64,000 nucleotides of DNA from positions 60,854 through 124,853 of the forward strand of contig NZ_QPEX01000037.1 in NCBI RefSeq assembly GCF_003335505.1, in the 5' to 3' direction. The translations under genes and the position numbers were made by a program. Below, in pieces: positions 54,994 to 63,287 of this stretch. Position 1 is the stretch's first letter. Each line of letters opens with the position of its first letter. A model generated the notes under the pieces. The model was given only the letters and a program-made list of their open reading frames with translations. It ran no database searches and had not been told where the DNA came from. Source of the DNA: Bremerella cremea. Lineage in GTDB: Bacteria > Planctomycetota > Planctomycetia > Pirellulales > Pirellulaceae.

Positions 54994-55608
54994 CTACTGC
55001 GGACGTGTGAACCACGTCAACACTCCGTTATTCTCAAACACCACCTGCTGGATCGCCTGCGCTCGATTCGATGTCTTGCCCCAAACTCGTGCAACAGTTT
55101 CACACATTACCCGTTCCGAGACATTGCCACGGATCGCAACTATTGGAGCTTGGGTTCCCTTGCGTTCGATTGCACGAGAAATCGACTTTGAATTGACCTG
55201 CTGAGGCGTGAATACGTCCACCCGGCCTAATCCAGAAATCTCAAGGTCCGCAGTTCGCACACCTTGGATTCCACGTTGCGATGCGGTCTGCAATCCTCTT
55301 GCATCGTAGCCATGCCGTGTGAAGACGTTGGCGACTGCGATCTCGTCTGCATCAAGGGTCGCACCAGCATCCATTGTTAGCCGGCCCTGACGTTGGATGA
55401 GACTTCTGTTTGGGGCAACAACATCAACACGGTTGAATAGTCCAACTGTAGCAATGGAAAGGGCATCGTTAAAGGCTATCCATCCTGGATTTGTTAAGTA
55501 TCTTGAGAAGGCATCTGGATCTGCACCGGTGCTGCCATTGAGGCTAAGGGAAGTCGACTGGGTTAGTGTCAGCGTAAAGCCGGCGCCTAAGATACAATCC
55601 ATCAGCAA
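54994..55608 (-). CDS. PD-(D/E)XK-like toxin tip (CdiA-CT type)
   Basis: About 204 residues. The linker GSTGADPDAFSRYLTNPGWIAFNDALSIATVGLFNRVDVVAPNRSL is shared with the other tips. The tip has DADEIAVANVFTRHGYDARGLQ, then TADLEISGLGRVDVFTPQ and SISRAIERKGTQAPIVAIRG. The Asp in TADLEI and the Glu-x-Lys of IERKG form a nuclease-like set, as in CdiA C-terminal nucleases. The N-terminal start (MLMDCILGAGFTL) is not native. It may be a displaced tip or a broken gene. Confidence 0.6.
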   Translation of the reverse strand: MLMDCILGAGFTLTLTQSTSLSLNGSTGADPDAFSRYLTNPGWIAFNDALSIATVGLFNRVDVVAPNRSLIQRQGRLTMDAGATLDADEIAVANVFTRHGYDARGLQTASQRGIQGVRTADLEISGLGRVDVFTPQQVNSKSISRAIERKGTQAPIVAIRGNVSERVMCETVARVWGKTSNRAQAIQQVVFENNGVLTWFTRPQ

Positions 55609-55619
55609 AGCAAGAGGTT

Positions 55620-55736
55620 ACCTGCCGGCGGTCGGGGTTACGTCACCATGCAGGCGTTGGCTACAGAAGGTGCGGTAGGTCCAGTTGTCGTTGGTGGAGT
55701 GACCTACGATGTGTTTTTCGATTGGGAGTAATTCAA
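55620..55736 (+). pseudogene. toxin tail remnant on plus strand
   Basis: The frame GGRGYVTMQALATEGAVGPVVVGGVTYDVFFDWE ends in a stop at about 55732, just before a GTG-started small gene. It reads like the C-terminal end of another toxin or processed protein. It has no upstream part and is oriented opposite to the tips at 46-55.6 kb. Confidence 0.4.
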
Positions 55737-55952
55737 GTGACGGAAGCTGATGCGATCGACATTGCAGTGAAGCACGCCGAACAGCAAGGCTGGCTTTGGC
55801 TTGAGCCGGTCGAGTGCAAACGGCGAAAACGTTGGCTATCCAATGCTGTCTATGTGATTCGCACGAATGCAGACAAACGTGGAGCCAACGTTGTGCTGAC
55901 GATTGATGCGGTGGATGGAAAAATAAGAGAAGCACGCTTCCTCAGCCGGTAG
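55737..55952 (+). CDS. small candidate immunity protein
   Basis: 71 residues from the GTG at 55737, which has GGGAG 7 bases upstream. Basic and aromatic (VTEADAIDIAVKHAEQQGWLWLEPVECKRRKRWLSNAVYVIRTN). It follows the toxin tail directly, so it is probably its immunity partner. No family recognised. Confidence 0.45.
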   Translation: MTEADAIDIAVKHAEQQGWLWLEPVECKRRKRWLSNAVYVIRTNADKRGANVVLTIDAVDGKIREARFLSR

Positions 55953-56167
55953 CGTTCGGTTTCAAGCACTTGTTCACTGCCGAATCCCGTGGCAACAGGT
56001 TCACCTTCGATAGCATGGTCACGGCTTGCTACTGGCAACAAATGTTTGGCTTCTCGATTTTCATTCGGCATAATGGGTGGTAACTTCGATCTGCGGATGA
56101 AGGTGTAGGCATTGCACTGGAAAATCTGCGGCACCCCCCCCTCCCCTGCATAACGAATGGAAGTCCT

Positions 56168-56602
56168 ATGGCAGTCGATTACAGGAACCTTAGCAAACAC
56201 GATTTTGGCGACGACGAACATAGTTACCTAGGGCCAACAGCCACCGTTGATATCGACGGGCGTGTGGTAGCGCTCACTTTCGAGGAAGATTTGGTCTCGG
56301 ACGAAACGGTCGACCTCTTCCGCCGATTGGCTCAAGGTTGGCTGGACAACATGCCCGCCATCTGCGCTGCCACGCAGCGGCACTTGCAAGTGCTGGGGCC
56401 TGATCACGAAGTCGAAGCGGGCGAGCTTGAGTTGTACGACATCACGCTTGGCTTCGAAGAAGGAACAGAAGCCCCCAGCGGAGTCTTTTTCAACTACCAA
56501 CTGGAAGACGAACTCGATAGCGATCTTTGCCTTGAATTTCCCATCGAGCAATTTCAAGTCGATTGGACGAAACCGATTATTGTGGAAGATGATTTCGATT
56601 AG
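56168..56602 (+). CDS. acidic protein, possible immunity protein
   Basis: 144 residues with many acidic residues and a beta-rich pattern (TATVDIDGRVVALTFEEDLVSDETVDLF; DITLGFEEG; CLEFPIEQFQVDW). Size and context resemble immunity proteins, but no family is recognised. Its end overlaps the opposite ABC-ATPase gene by 26 bases. Confidence 0.45.
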   Translation: MAVDYRNLSKHDFGDDEHSYLGPTATVDIDGRVVALTFEEDLVSDETVDLFRRLAQGWLDNMPAICAATQRHLQVLGPDHEVEAGELELYDITLGFEEGTEAPSGVFFNYQLEDELDSDLCLEFPIEQFQVDWTKPIIVEDDFD

Positions 56603-57689
56603 CGAACGTTGACTCTGGGGAACCGATCCACCGGAAGGTTGCGACGGCGCGGCCTTGCGAGGTTTTCCATTGGTCTTGGAACATGCCGCTCCCTTTGCGC
56701 CCCGTTTTCAGCAGCTTGCTGAACTGCCACTGGGGGCTACGATTGGCGTGCGCAACGATTGCCGGATGGCTGCCGCTGATGGTGATCAGTTCCGCCCCAT
56801 CGTCTGCTAACAACTGAGCCACGCCATCGAGCATCGCGCTGCCTACGCCAACGCCTTGAAAGCTAGGTAGCGTTACCAAACGCGATATGCGAAAACGTTT
56901 TCGGTGGAAGTGATTCAGCACCGCGACCAGCGCCGCCGGTTGGTCTTCTAGCATGCCCACAAAACAACGGGCACACGGATTAAGCTGGCCATCTAAATAG
57001 TGATGCGGCGCAAACAAGGGCCACGCGTCACGACTGGCGGCGTAGATACGTAAGTCAAGTCGCGGTTGCCGAAGACACCTCCAAGTCAGCTCGCCCCGGT
57101 TCATATCCAACACCCAATCAGGCCGCAGCCAGGGGATCACATCTTGGTGACAAGTTACTGCCACAAACTGGCAACCAATTTGCCCCCGCTCGATTCCCTT
57201 CCGCAAGGCCAGCGAACCGAAGCGAGCGGTTTCGCGATCGACCACGCTCGAGTATTCGTCGAACGCTACGACCGGCTGGCCCCTTACTATGCTGCGGGCC
57301 AAGTCGGCGCGGAATTTCTCGCCGGTTGACAGAACATGGTACGGTTTGCACCACGTTGGCGGCGAACTGAGCCCGACCGATGTCAGCGTGCGCACCACTT
57401 CCCTGGCGGTCAGGCGTGAGGGGAAACCATCGACCAGCGCCGCTTCGCGGGGCCAACGAAAACTACGCACCAGTTGGTTGCCGTAAGCCGCTTGGGCCAC
57501 CGTTGATTTGCCACTGCCTGATTCCCCCACGATCATCCCAACCTGCCACGCTTGGTCAGCGGAAGGGAGTTCGACAGAGAATTGCCGCGAAGTCTTTTCC
57601 GCCAAGGGAACGTCAAACATTCCGGCCACTGCTTGCACGCGAAACGAATCATGAACCGGGCACGCGACTACAGCATCAACAATCGGCAT
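56577..57689 (-). CDS. ABC-type ATPase fused to GNAT acetyltransferase
   Basis: 370 residues from the ATG at 57689, with AAAGGA upstream. The ABC domain has Walker A GESGSGKST, signature-like LSTGEKFRADLARSIV, and Walker B VVAFDEYSS. The second half is a GNAT domain (RISRLVTLPSFQGVGVGSAMLDGVAQLL, with the QGVGVG acetyl-CoA loop). Such fusions (COG2401) are known in archaea and bacteria with unknown function. Last gene of a five-gene or larger minus-strand cluster, overlapping the previous gene by 22 bases. Confidence 0.75.
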   Translation of the reverse strand: MPIVDAVVACPVHDSFRVQAVAGMFDVPLAEKTSRQFSVELPSADQAWQVGMIVGESGSGKSTVAQAAYGNQLVRSFRWPREAALVDGFPSRLTAREVVRTLTSVGLSSPPTWCKPYHVLSTGEKFRADLARSIVRGQPVVAFDEYSSVVDRETARFGSLALRKGIERGQIGCQFVAVTCHQDVIPWLRPDWVLDMNRGELTWRCLRQPRLDLRIYAASRDAWPLFAPHHYLDGQLNPCARCFVGMLEDQPAALVAVLNHFHRKRFRISRLVTLPSFQGVGVGSAMLDGVAQLLADDGAELITISGSHPAIVAHANRSPQWQFSKLLKTGRKGSGMFQDQWKTSQGRAVATFRWIGSPESTFANRNHLPQ

Positions 57690-57847
57690 GGATATCCTTT
57701 CTGGCGAAGTTGCTCGAACAAAGCTTGCTGCTGGCGTTCGTCCTGGCATTCAACCACCACCTGATACAACGCCGGACAAGCCTGCTGCGGTCGATCTTCC
57801 GTCGCTTCGACGGGGCGATCTTCGGGCGGATGCGATTTACGTTTCAT
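57668..57847 (-). CDS. small protein, unknown
   Basis: 59 residues from the ATG at 57847. Begins MKRKSHPPEDRPVEATEDRPQQACPALYQVVVECQDERQQQALFEQLRQKG. The middle and end look like a small alpha/beta unit. The start is not well supported by a ribosome site, but the stop overlaps the ABC-ATPase start. Belongs to the small-gene cluster. Confidence 0.4.
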   Translation of the reverse strand: MKRKSHPPEDRPVEATEDRPQQACPALYQVVVECQDERQQQALFEQLRQKGYPCRLLML

Positions 57848-57860
57848 TGCCGGGGAACTT

Positions 57861-58259
57861 TCAAAAGGGAAGTGGTGTCGCCGCTTCTGCTGCGAAAACG
57901 GCGTGGGTTCCCTGCTCTGCCTGCCGAATTTCGTACTGTGCGATGGCTTCATGGCAAAGGAGGTCTCGATCGATTAACGGCGGTTTCTCGGCGGCCTCAC
58001 GGGCCAGGTCTAGCTCGTCAAGCGCATGGAAGATGCGCATTTCCGCCCAGGCACAAATCTCGGGGCTCGAAGCCGACGAGAAGTGCATGCCGTGGGGGTC
58101 TTCCAACTGAAAGTCCACCACCTTACGGGCGATCACCTCGCTGTCGTAGCGATAACCAGGAATGCCGCTGCGGACCAAAATGGTGTAGAGCAAGCGGCAA
58201 TCAAAAAGAACGCCAGCATGCTCGATGGCATCCAATGTCCGCTCCAGTAGAACTTTCAT
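57861..58259 (-). CDS. small protein, unknown
   Basis: 132 residues. Helical protein with FDCRLLYTILVRSGIPGYRYDSEVIARKVVDFQLEDPHGMHFSS. Its start overlaps the preceding gene by 4 bases (ATGA). No family recognised. Part of the operon-like cluster leading to the ABC-GNAT gene. Confidence 0.45.
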   Translation of the reverse strand: MKVLLERTLDAIEHAGVLFDCRLLYTILVRSGIPGYRYDSEVIARKVVDFQLEDPHGMHFSSASSPEICAWAEMRIFHALDELDLAREAAEKPPLIDRDLLCHEAIAQYEIRQAEQGTHAVFAAEAATPLPF

Positions 58260-58552
58260 TCGTTCTCCTTTCGCATTGGGTTCGAGTGGAATGCAAACGA
58301 GTCGGTACGTCGTCGACGTTGGGCAACCTCTTCGCTACTGGGCGACGAGGTTTTAGGAGCGGCATGATTCGCCATTTGTTGCAGCAGTGATTGCACGCCC
58401 AGTAGTTCGTTTTCGATCGCCTCCAGTTCCACTTCCGAGGGAAGCATGCGATATGTGTCGAGCGCCTCTAATGCCTCAGCTATTCGCAACCGAGCAGCGC
58501 GAATTTGGTCTCGCAGGCGATCTTGGGCAAGCTGTCGTAAGAAATTCTGCAT
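58256..58552 (-). CDS. small helical protein, unknown
   Basis: 98 residues with a coiled-coil-like pattern (LRQLAQDRLRDQIRAARLRIAEALEALDTYRML; EAIENELLGVQSLLQQMANHAA) and a basic, Ser-rich tail. Overlaps the next gene by 4 bases. No known family. Confidence 0.45.
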   Translation of the reverse strand: MQNFLRQLAQDRLRDQIRAARLRIAEALEALDTYRMLPSEVELEAIENELLGVQSLLQQMANHAAPKTSSPSSEEVAQRRRRTDSFAFHSNPMRKENE

Positions 58553-58614
58553 GAGCGATCTCCTGATTGGTTGATGTAAGAGGGGAATCGAAGCGACGTG
58601 GTGAAGCGGACTTG

Positions 58615-58812
58615 CTAATCACCTTGATGTTGAATGTGCTGCCGCAGGCCTCCTTGCAACCAAGCCGAGATCTTGCGGCGATTGTCTGGGGAAGGCTGCG
58701 GCTGCGAACGCGAGGCGAAGTTATCGCCACGAAATTGCCGTTCCTGCTCGCGGCGTTCGAGGTAGTCGTTCCGTTCTTCGCTGCTTAGCGATGTTGGTGG
58801 ACTGAACGTCAT
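58615..58812 (-). CDS. small protein, unknown
   Basis: 65 residues from the ATG at 58812, overlapping the next gene upstream by 4 bases (ATGA). Highly charged (SSEERNDYLERREQERQFRGDNFASRSQ), likely disordered or a coiled segment. No family recognised. Confidence 0.4.
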   Translation of the reverse strand: MTFSPPTSLSSEERNDYLERREQERQFRGDNFASRSQPQPSPDNRRKISAWLQGGLRQHIQHQGD

Positions 58813-59069
58813 TGGGCTGCCTCCGAAGGATTGCTGGCTGGCCCTGGCGGGTGCAATTTCTGGGCGATGTCGATCAGGCGGCGCGAAAATGGACAAGGCG
58901 GGCGACCTTGCGGCTTGGCGGGTTTGCAAAGACCAGACTGGGCAATTTCGTCCCAGGTCAGCTCGGTACTGCGAATGATCCGCTGAGCCGCTTTGTAATG
59001 CTTGCCGCACAACCCTCGGCAATGGGTGACGGCCGGACAGCCCGAGACAACACAAAGTTCTTGTTTCAT
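58809..59069 (-). CDS. small zinc-ribbon-like protein
   Basis: 86 residues from the ATG at 59069, with GGAG upstream. ELCVVSGCPAVTHCRGLCGKHYKAAQR is a Cys/His cluster of the CxxxGC..CRGLCxxHY type found in small zinc-binding proteins of phages. First gene of the minus-strand cluster, facing an operator-like palindrome. Confidence 0.55.
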   Translation of the reverse strand: MKQELCVVSGCPAVTHCRGLCGKHYKAAQRIIRSTELTWDEIAQSGLCKPAKPQGRPPCPFSRRLIDIAQKLHPPGPASNPSEAAQ

Positions 59070-59082
59070 AAAACCGTTCTCC

Positions 59083-59134
59083 AAAGCGTGACGCTTTAAG
59101 TTATGCCTCTAGTTTCTGAAAAGCGTGACGCTTT
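59083..59134. promoter_or_regulatory. two operator-like palindromes between divergent genes
   Basis: AAAGCGTGACGCTTT occurs at 59083-59097 and 59120-59134, each with arms AAAGCG/CGCTTT around TGA, 37 bases apart. They lie between the minus-strand small-gene cluster and the plus-strand gene at 59228. A half-site, GAAAGCGTC, occurs near 59213. Two such sites in a divergent promoter region suggest a repressor controlling both directions. Confidence 0.55.
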
Positions 59135-59227
59135 GTCAAACGTTTTCTTTGACTCTCTTGACGACCGTGGTAAGCTAAGATAGCGTCAAGTGTTGGGAAT
59201 ACTTCTGTCCACGAAAGCGTCTACACT

Positions 59228-59578
59228 ATGGCCAAGAAAGCTAACAAGAACTCTACGTCCCGCGGGAAGCCCAGCTCTGGCAAGCCGAAGGTGCCCAAGG
59301 ACAGCCGAGGCCGTGATATCGCGAATCGCGCCGAGACGCTGACCGCTGCCGAGATCGAATCGCTGGCCCGCGAGTTCTACAAGGTGTACCAACTGCTCCA
59401 CGACTGCGCGAGCTTTATGAGCTTGAAACAGATCGACGAGATTCAAGCGATTGTTTCTGGCCTGAAGAAGAAGGCCCGCGAGTCGCAGAAATTGGCTAAC
59501 TCGCAGATAGGCCGGAAGGTCGATGCCTGGGCGATTGAAATGGGCATCGAAGATCGTTTGGGGAAATTTAGCGGTTAA
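59228..59578 (+). CDS. small basic protein, unknown
   Basis: 116 residues. A Lys/Ser/Gly-rich basic N-terminal tail (about 1-30) precedes a helical domain (ETLTAAEIESLAREFYKVYQLLHDCASFMSLKQIDEIQAIVSGLKKKARE). It may bind nucleic acid. It is divergent from the small-gene cluster and shares the palindromic control region. No family recognised. Confidence 0.5.
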   Translation: MAKKANKNSTSRGKPSSGKPKVPKDSRGRDIANRAETLTAAEIESLAREFYKVYQLLHDCASFMSLKQIDEIQAIVSGLKKKARESQKLANSQIGRKVDAWAIEMGIEDRLGKFSG

Positions 59579-59594
59579 GCGGTGACAACGGCGC

Positions 59595-59636
59595 AAAAAA
59601 ATGCCGACGAACGATCGGTACGATCATTCGCCGGCA
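59595..59636 (-). terminator. rho-independent terminator of PEP-CTERM gene
   Basis: Stem GCCGACGAACGATCG / CGATCATTCGCCGGC with a GTA loop and seven A on the plus strand, which are seven T after the hairpin on the minus strand. It lies 35 bases beyond the stop of the minus-strand PEP-CTERM gene and may also stop the opposing plus-strand gene. Confidence 0.75.
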
Positions 59637-59670
59637 AGTTGAATTGGTGTGCCGAGGGGGGAGTCGGTAC

Positions 59671-60309
59671 TTACGCTACGGCAATTTCGCCCTGGCGACG
59701 TGATTTCCAGAACATGCCTAGTCCTAGCGCCAGCACGCCGATGCCAAACATGGCATAGGTGGAAGGTTCCGGCACGGCAACTACGGCGCTGGTGGCCATC
59801 AACGTACCATACTGATAGGAATGGGGCGAAGGGTTCAAGGAGTTGACTTTGAATTCGACTTTGTAGCCGGTGAACGAAATGATTTGATCATCGTTCAGAA
59901 AGTCGCTGAGCACGACGCCGAGCATGTTGCCGTACCCTGGCGAAGTCGCCAAGGTGGCAATGTAGGTGTTCGAGGCGCCATTGGTTCCTGAAAACCCGAG
60001 CAAGGTAACCGTCACATCGCTGATCGAGGAAAACGCGGTCGAATTCTCGGACAAACCAAGAAACAACGATTCGGTGCTACCAGCGCCGTTGATCTTTAAA
60101 TGTTGGTCTGGAAAGAAGCTCGTCTCTAACGTAAGAGTTTCCCCTACTGCGACGCTGACTGGCGGTGCCAAGGATGAGGTTCCGGTGACCATGCTGCCGC
60201 CTGCATCTTGCAAGTCGAGGTCATAGGCGATCATGCCAGCTTCCGTTCGAGCAGTGACGAGCGACAGTCCAACAAGAACTGCCAAAACACTCAACCACTT
60301 ACGACGCAT
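59671..60309 (-). CDS. PEP-CTERM sorted secreted protein
   Basis: 212 residues from the ATG at 60309, with AAGGAG upstream. Signal peptide MRRKWLSVLAVLVGLSLVTA, beta-rich body, then the sorting tail VPEPSTYAMFGIGVLALGLG with a short basic end. The PEP-CTERM tail directs proteins to the exosortase and to the cell surface or matrix. The body is a beta-sandwich-like secreted domain. Single gene with its own terminator. Confidence 0.8.
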   Translation of the reverse strand: MRRKWLSVLAVLVGLSLVTARTEAGMIAYDLDLQDAGGSMVTGTSSLAPPVSVAVGETLTLETSFFPDQHLKINGAGSTESLFLGLSENSTAFSSISDVTVTLLGFSGTNGASNTYIATLATSPGYGNMLGVVLSDFLNDDQIISFTGYKVEFKVNSLNPSPHSYQYGTLMATSAVVAVPEPSTYAMFGIGVLALGLGMFWKSRRQGEIAVA

Positions 60310-61554
60310 AAAATACTCCTTGAGAAATTTAGATAGAAAACGCCGGCGGCGTTTCTGCATCCATGTCAATTAACGTAAGAAATAATGCCTAAAGAGTCTC
60401 TCTTTGTATTCGTACTCGGCCTGCCATTGGCCATAGGTTGGCAAGACAACGCTTGTCTTCATTGACAAGTGATTGTGCCCTGCCTGATTTGGTTGCCATA
60501 CCCTTCGGAATCACTGCTCAAACTTGCCAAAGTGGCGAATTTGAGAACAACCGTTCGAGTGTGGCCTTTCCGAAACAGTTCAGAAGGTGAGAACCGGAGG
60601 TTGGGGCCACATTGGTTGGAAAGCATTTAGTAAATGGTGGGACAAATCGACTGATCTTAATGAATCAATCTTTGCCCAATCGTTGTAGCCTCTCTCTTTG
60701 CGAAACTCTACCCCCTCTTACGGCCTGCAGGTAGATTATTTTACATCTTGGCCGTATTTGGGTAATTTGGGGAGCTAAATCCGATATTGTTAAGTGCCAC
60801 AGCAGACCTCCTCTTTATATCCCACCGAGACTTATCGACTGAGTTAGGGTGAAAACCACAAATGGCTACCGTGGGGCAAGCATTTTGGCAGCAAGCCGAT
60901 GCCTTTGGCTTTCTGCAAAACACTGTCGCAAAGGTGGCACCCCATCATGGGTAGTGCGATCTTCCCTGAGACGGAGGTCTAAGAGGGAAGCGTCTGCGAG
61001 ATGACTTAGCGCGGCTCAAACAGGCTGCTAGGCATGAACTGTTCCTAATAAATATTTCACAAGTTGTCATATTGTTTGAAGTGCTGTCCGACATCGTTTC
61101 TGCGACTTAGTTCGAGGCCCGATTGGTGCCGCAGAACCCTACGTAGGTTCCCCGCACGTCGCGCACGGCCGAGAAAGAACAGACGTGCAAGGTGAGCCCC
61201 AGCTTTAGCGAGTCGGAACTGCCGCTTTCGGTGTCCTGTCACGCTTGCCCCGAAGGAAAAACTACTTTCCAGGCTCTTAACCTCTCCGGTGGCTCAACAT
61301 TCCCAGAGCTGCCCCACTTATGAGCGACATGGGCTTCTGGCGGTTGGTGAGTAGGCGATCAAAAGTTTGCTGAGATTTCGCGGAAAGCGTAAGATGCAGT
61401 TCCCCTTGGCGGGGCTCAGCTCATCTAAACTCGAGGTCGCGAAGTCCAACGCATCATGGAACAAGCGGGCCTGGCATGGGATGCCAGCCGTTTGTTGGGA
61501 ACGTGTTTGACCGGTCGGCTTCTATCTCTTTTTTACAACTCGATAGGATTCGCC
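60310..61554. other. long region without clear genes
   Basis: About 1.2 kb. Short minus-strand frames (for example 60741-60923 and 61057-61242) have no starts or known domains. CAGGCTGCTA at 61020-61029 matches the end motif of the 37.6-kb MITE, but no partner arm is seen. The region looks like decayed or non-coding sequence. Confidence 0.4.
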
Positions 61555-62256
61555 ATGGACGCAGACGAACCCGTTACCGACCACGACAACCCTGACTTGC
61601 ACGTCTCGGGGGAAGGAACCTTTGTCGATCCTCAATTGTTGTATCTCGATATCAAGCCAGAAAAAGTGGTGCTTATGCCACGCAAGATGTCGAAGTTCAC
61701 GATCGTGGGCCTTAGCCTCTTGGTGACACCATTTTTTGCCGTTTTTGGCACGCTGGCGTTTCTTTTGGGTCGTAGTCCGTGGGTCGATGCCGGCCTGGTG
61801 GCGGCGGTGTGGCTGGTTACGTGCAGCCTTGGTACGGTGATCGGTTGGTATACCTATCGCGGATCGCTCGAAGGCCCCTGGTTGGTCATCGACCGCGTGA
61901 ATCAGGTGTTTCACTTTCCTCGCCGTGGCGAGACGATTCCCTTTAGCAAGATCGATCACCTTCTCGATATCGGCACCTATCCTTTCCACCAAAGCATTTG
62001 GTCCTCCGATACTTGCGGCAGCGAGTTATTGTTGGTGTTGAAAGAGAACGACACGCTACAACGCGTACCCTTCTTGCGTAGCTCGAACGAAACAACCAAC
62101 GATTTCCGTCACTTGGCCAATGCGCTGGCCGACTTGAAATTAGTACCAGTCAAACGAATTCGCGGCTTTAGCTATTCCCCGCAAATCCAGCAGCGCTGGC
62201 TGACCAGCGATTTACAGGGGGGCGCGTTGCCGCAAGCTGCCGCTAACGCCAGCTAA
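61555..62256 (+). CDS. membrane protein, unknown
   Basis: 233 residues from the ATG at 61555, with AGGA upstream; the frame extends to 61456 but its N-terminus is not native. Two transmembrane helices (IVGLSLLVTPFFAVFGTLAFLL and VDAGLVAAVWLVTCSLGTVIGW) separate an acidic N-terminal part from a cytoplasmic beta-rich domain (WLVIDRVNQVFHFPRRGETIPFSKIDHLLDIGTYPF). No family recognised. Confidence 0.5.
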   Translation: MDADEPVTDHDNPDLHVSGEGTFVDPQLLYLDIKPEKVVLMPRKMSKFTIVGLSLLVTPFFAVFGTLAFLLGRSPWVDAGLVAAVWLVTCSLGTVIGWYTYRGSLEGPWLVIDRVNQVFHFPRRGETIPFSKIDHLLDIGTYPFHQSIWSSDTCGSELLLVLKENDTLQRVPFLRSSNETTNDFRHLANALADLKLVPVKRIRGFSYSPQIQQRWLTSDLQGGALPQAAANAS

Positions 62257-62262
62257 AGCTGC

Positions 62263-62859
62263 CTAGGGGACCGGCGAGAAAATTTGCTCGATCTCTTGCT
62301 GCGAAACAGGTTCGGCTCGATCAATTACGGCTTGCTGAGGGGCCAAAATGTGTTGAGAAAGGTAGCCCTGAAGGGCGACAAATTCAGGCGGAAAGTAATC
62401 GTCGCAGGTGACCACTTTTCGCTTCCCCTGGCTAAGAACGTGCATGCCGGCATACATTCCGTCGACTACTCCTGTGCTGTAACCATCGGGCATATTCGCG
62501 AAATTGGAATCTCGCAGTGCGTGTCCCAGATCCGACAACTCCTGCTCGCTGAGAGTAAAACTCGCTAGTCTCTGCTCGATGGAGCGAGGGTTCTTAATCG
62601 GCACATGAACGAGATACTTTGCCTCGCCGTTGCCATCGATTCGGAGCATGTTGAAGCCGATTTCAAAATGCCCTTCCACATAAAAAAATACGAACGACGG
62701 GGCCGGCACAATGGCATCGTTGCTCAATGTCGATGTAATCGGATAGACGTTCAAAGGGGACGAATCGTGCCAACGAACGATCTGTCCGGAAATCGCAAGC
62801 ATCCCACCCAATAAGCTCATAAGGATCAACGCCAGCAAAAATATGGTCTTAATTCGCAT
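62263..62859 (-). CDS. membrane-anchored or secreted protein, unknown
   Basis: 198 residues with an N-terminal hydrophobic segment (TIFLLALILMSLLGGMLAISGQI) serving as signal or anchor. The rest is alpha/beta, with APSFVFFYVEGHFEIGF and YSTGVVDGMYAGMHVLSQGKRKVVTCDDYFPPEFVALQGYLSQ. Convergent with the preceding gene, 6 bases apart. No family recognised. Confidence 0.5.
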   Translation of the reverse strand: MRIKTIFLLALILMSLLGGMLAISGQIVRWHDSSPLNVYPITSTLSNDAIVPAPSFVFFYVEGHFEIGFNMLRIDGNGEAKYLVHVPIKNPRSIEQRLASFTLSEQELSDLGHALRDSNFANMPDGYSTGVVDGMYAGMHVLSQGKRKVVTCDDYFPPEFVALQGYLSQHILAPQQAVIDRAEPVSQQEIEQIFSPVP

Positions 62860-63287
62860 GCATAAGGCCCGCCCGTTTTCGAGTCGATGGGATACCGTTA
62901 CCCAAGAGACGAATTTCCGGCGGGCACGGTTTTCAGAAGCAAAAAACGGCTTGGCGAATCGTTTTCAGCAACCATCGCCAGGTTCTCTAGCTCGCGGCGA
63001 CTGCGTAGCGCCGAAAGACAATCCGGCCCGCTAACTCTGGCGCAGAGAAAGCTGCTTGCACGCATAGGGGAGTTTTGATTAAATTTTCCTTAACAGAATA
63101 CCGCTCTGGGGATGGGGGTGGCCTTTCTGGAAAGGGGTTGCTGCGATGCACTCTCTGAGTCGACCTCCCAAGTGATATCCCTGGCTATCATCGCCATAAG
63201 ACGGGCAAGTCTCGGCGAGATGAGATGGAGAGCGAACGGTCGCTTACGTGCCAGCAAATTGACAGCCAGAGTCCGGGAAGCCCATGC
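62860..63287. other. intergenic region
   Basis: About 430 bases between a minus-strand gene and the plus-strand partial gene at 63288. Small overlapping frames only. It presumably holds promoters for both; none is clear. Confidence 0.35.

Noticed and set aside
59140..59185. TTGACT...TAAGAT as a sigma-70 promoter for the 59228 gene
   Set aside because: No pair has acceptable spacing (12, 16 or 21 bases depending on the choice), so I did not annotate a promoter.
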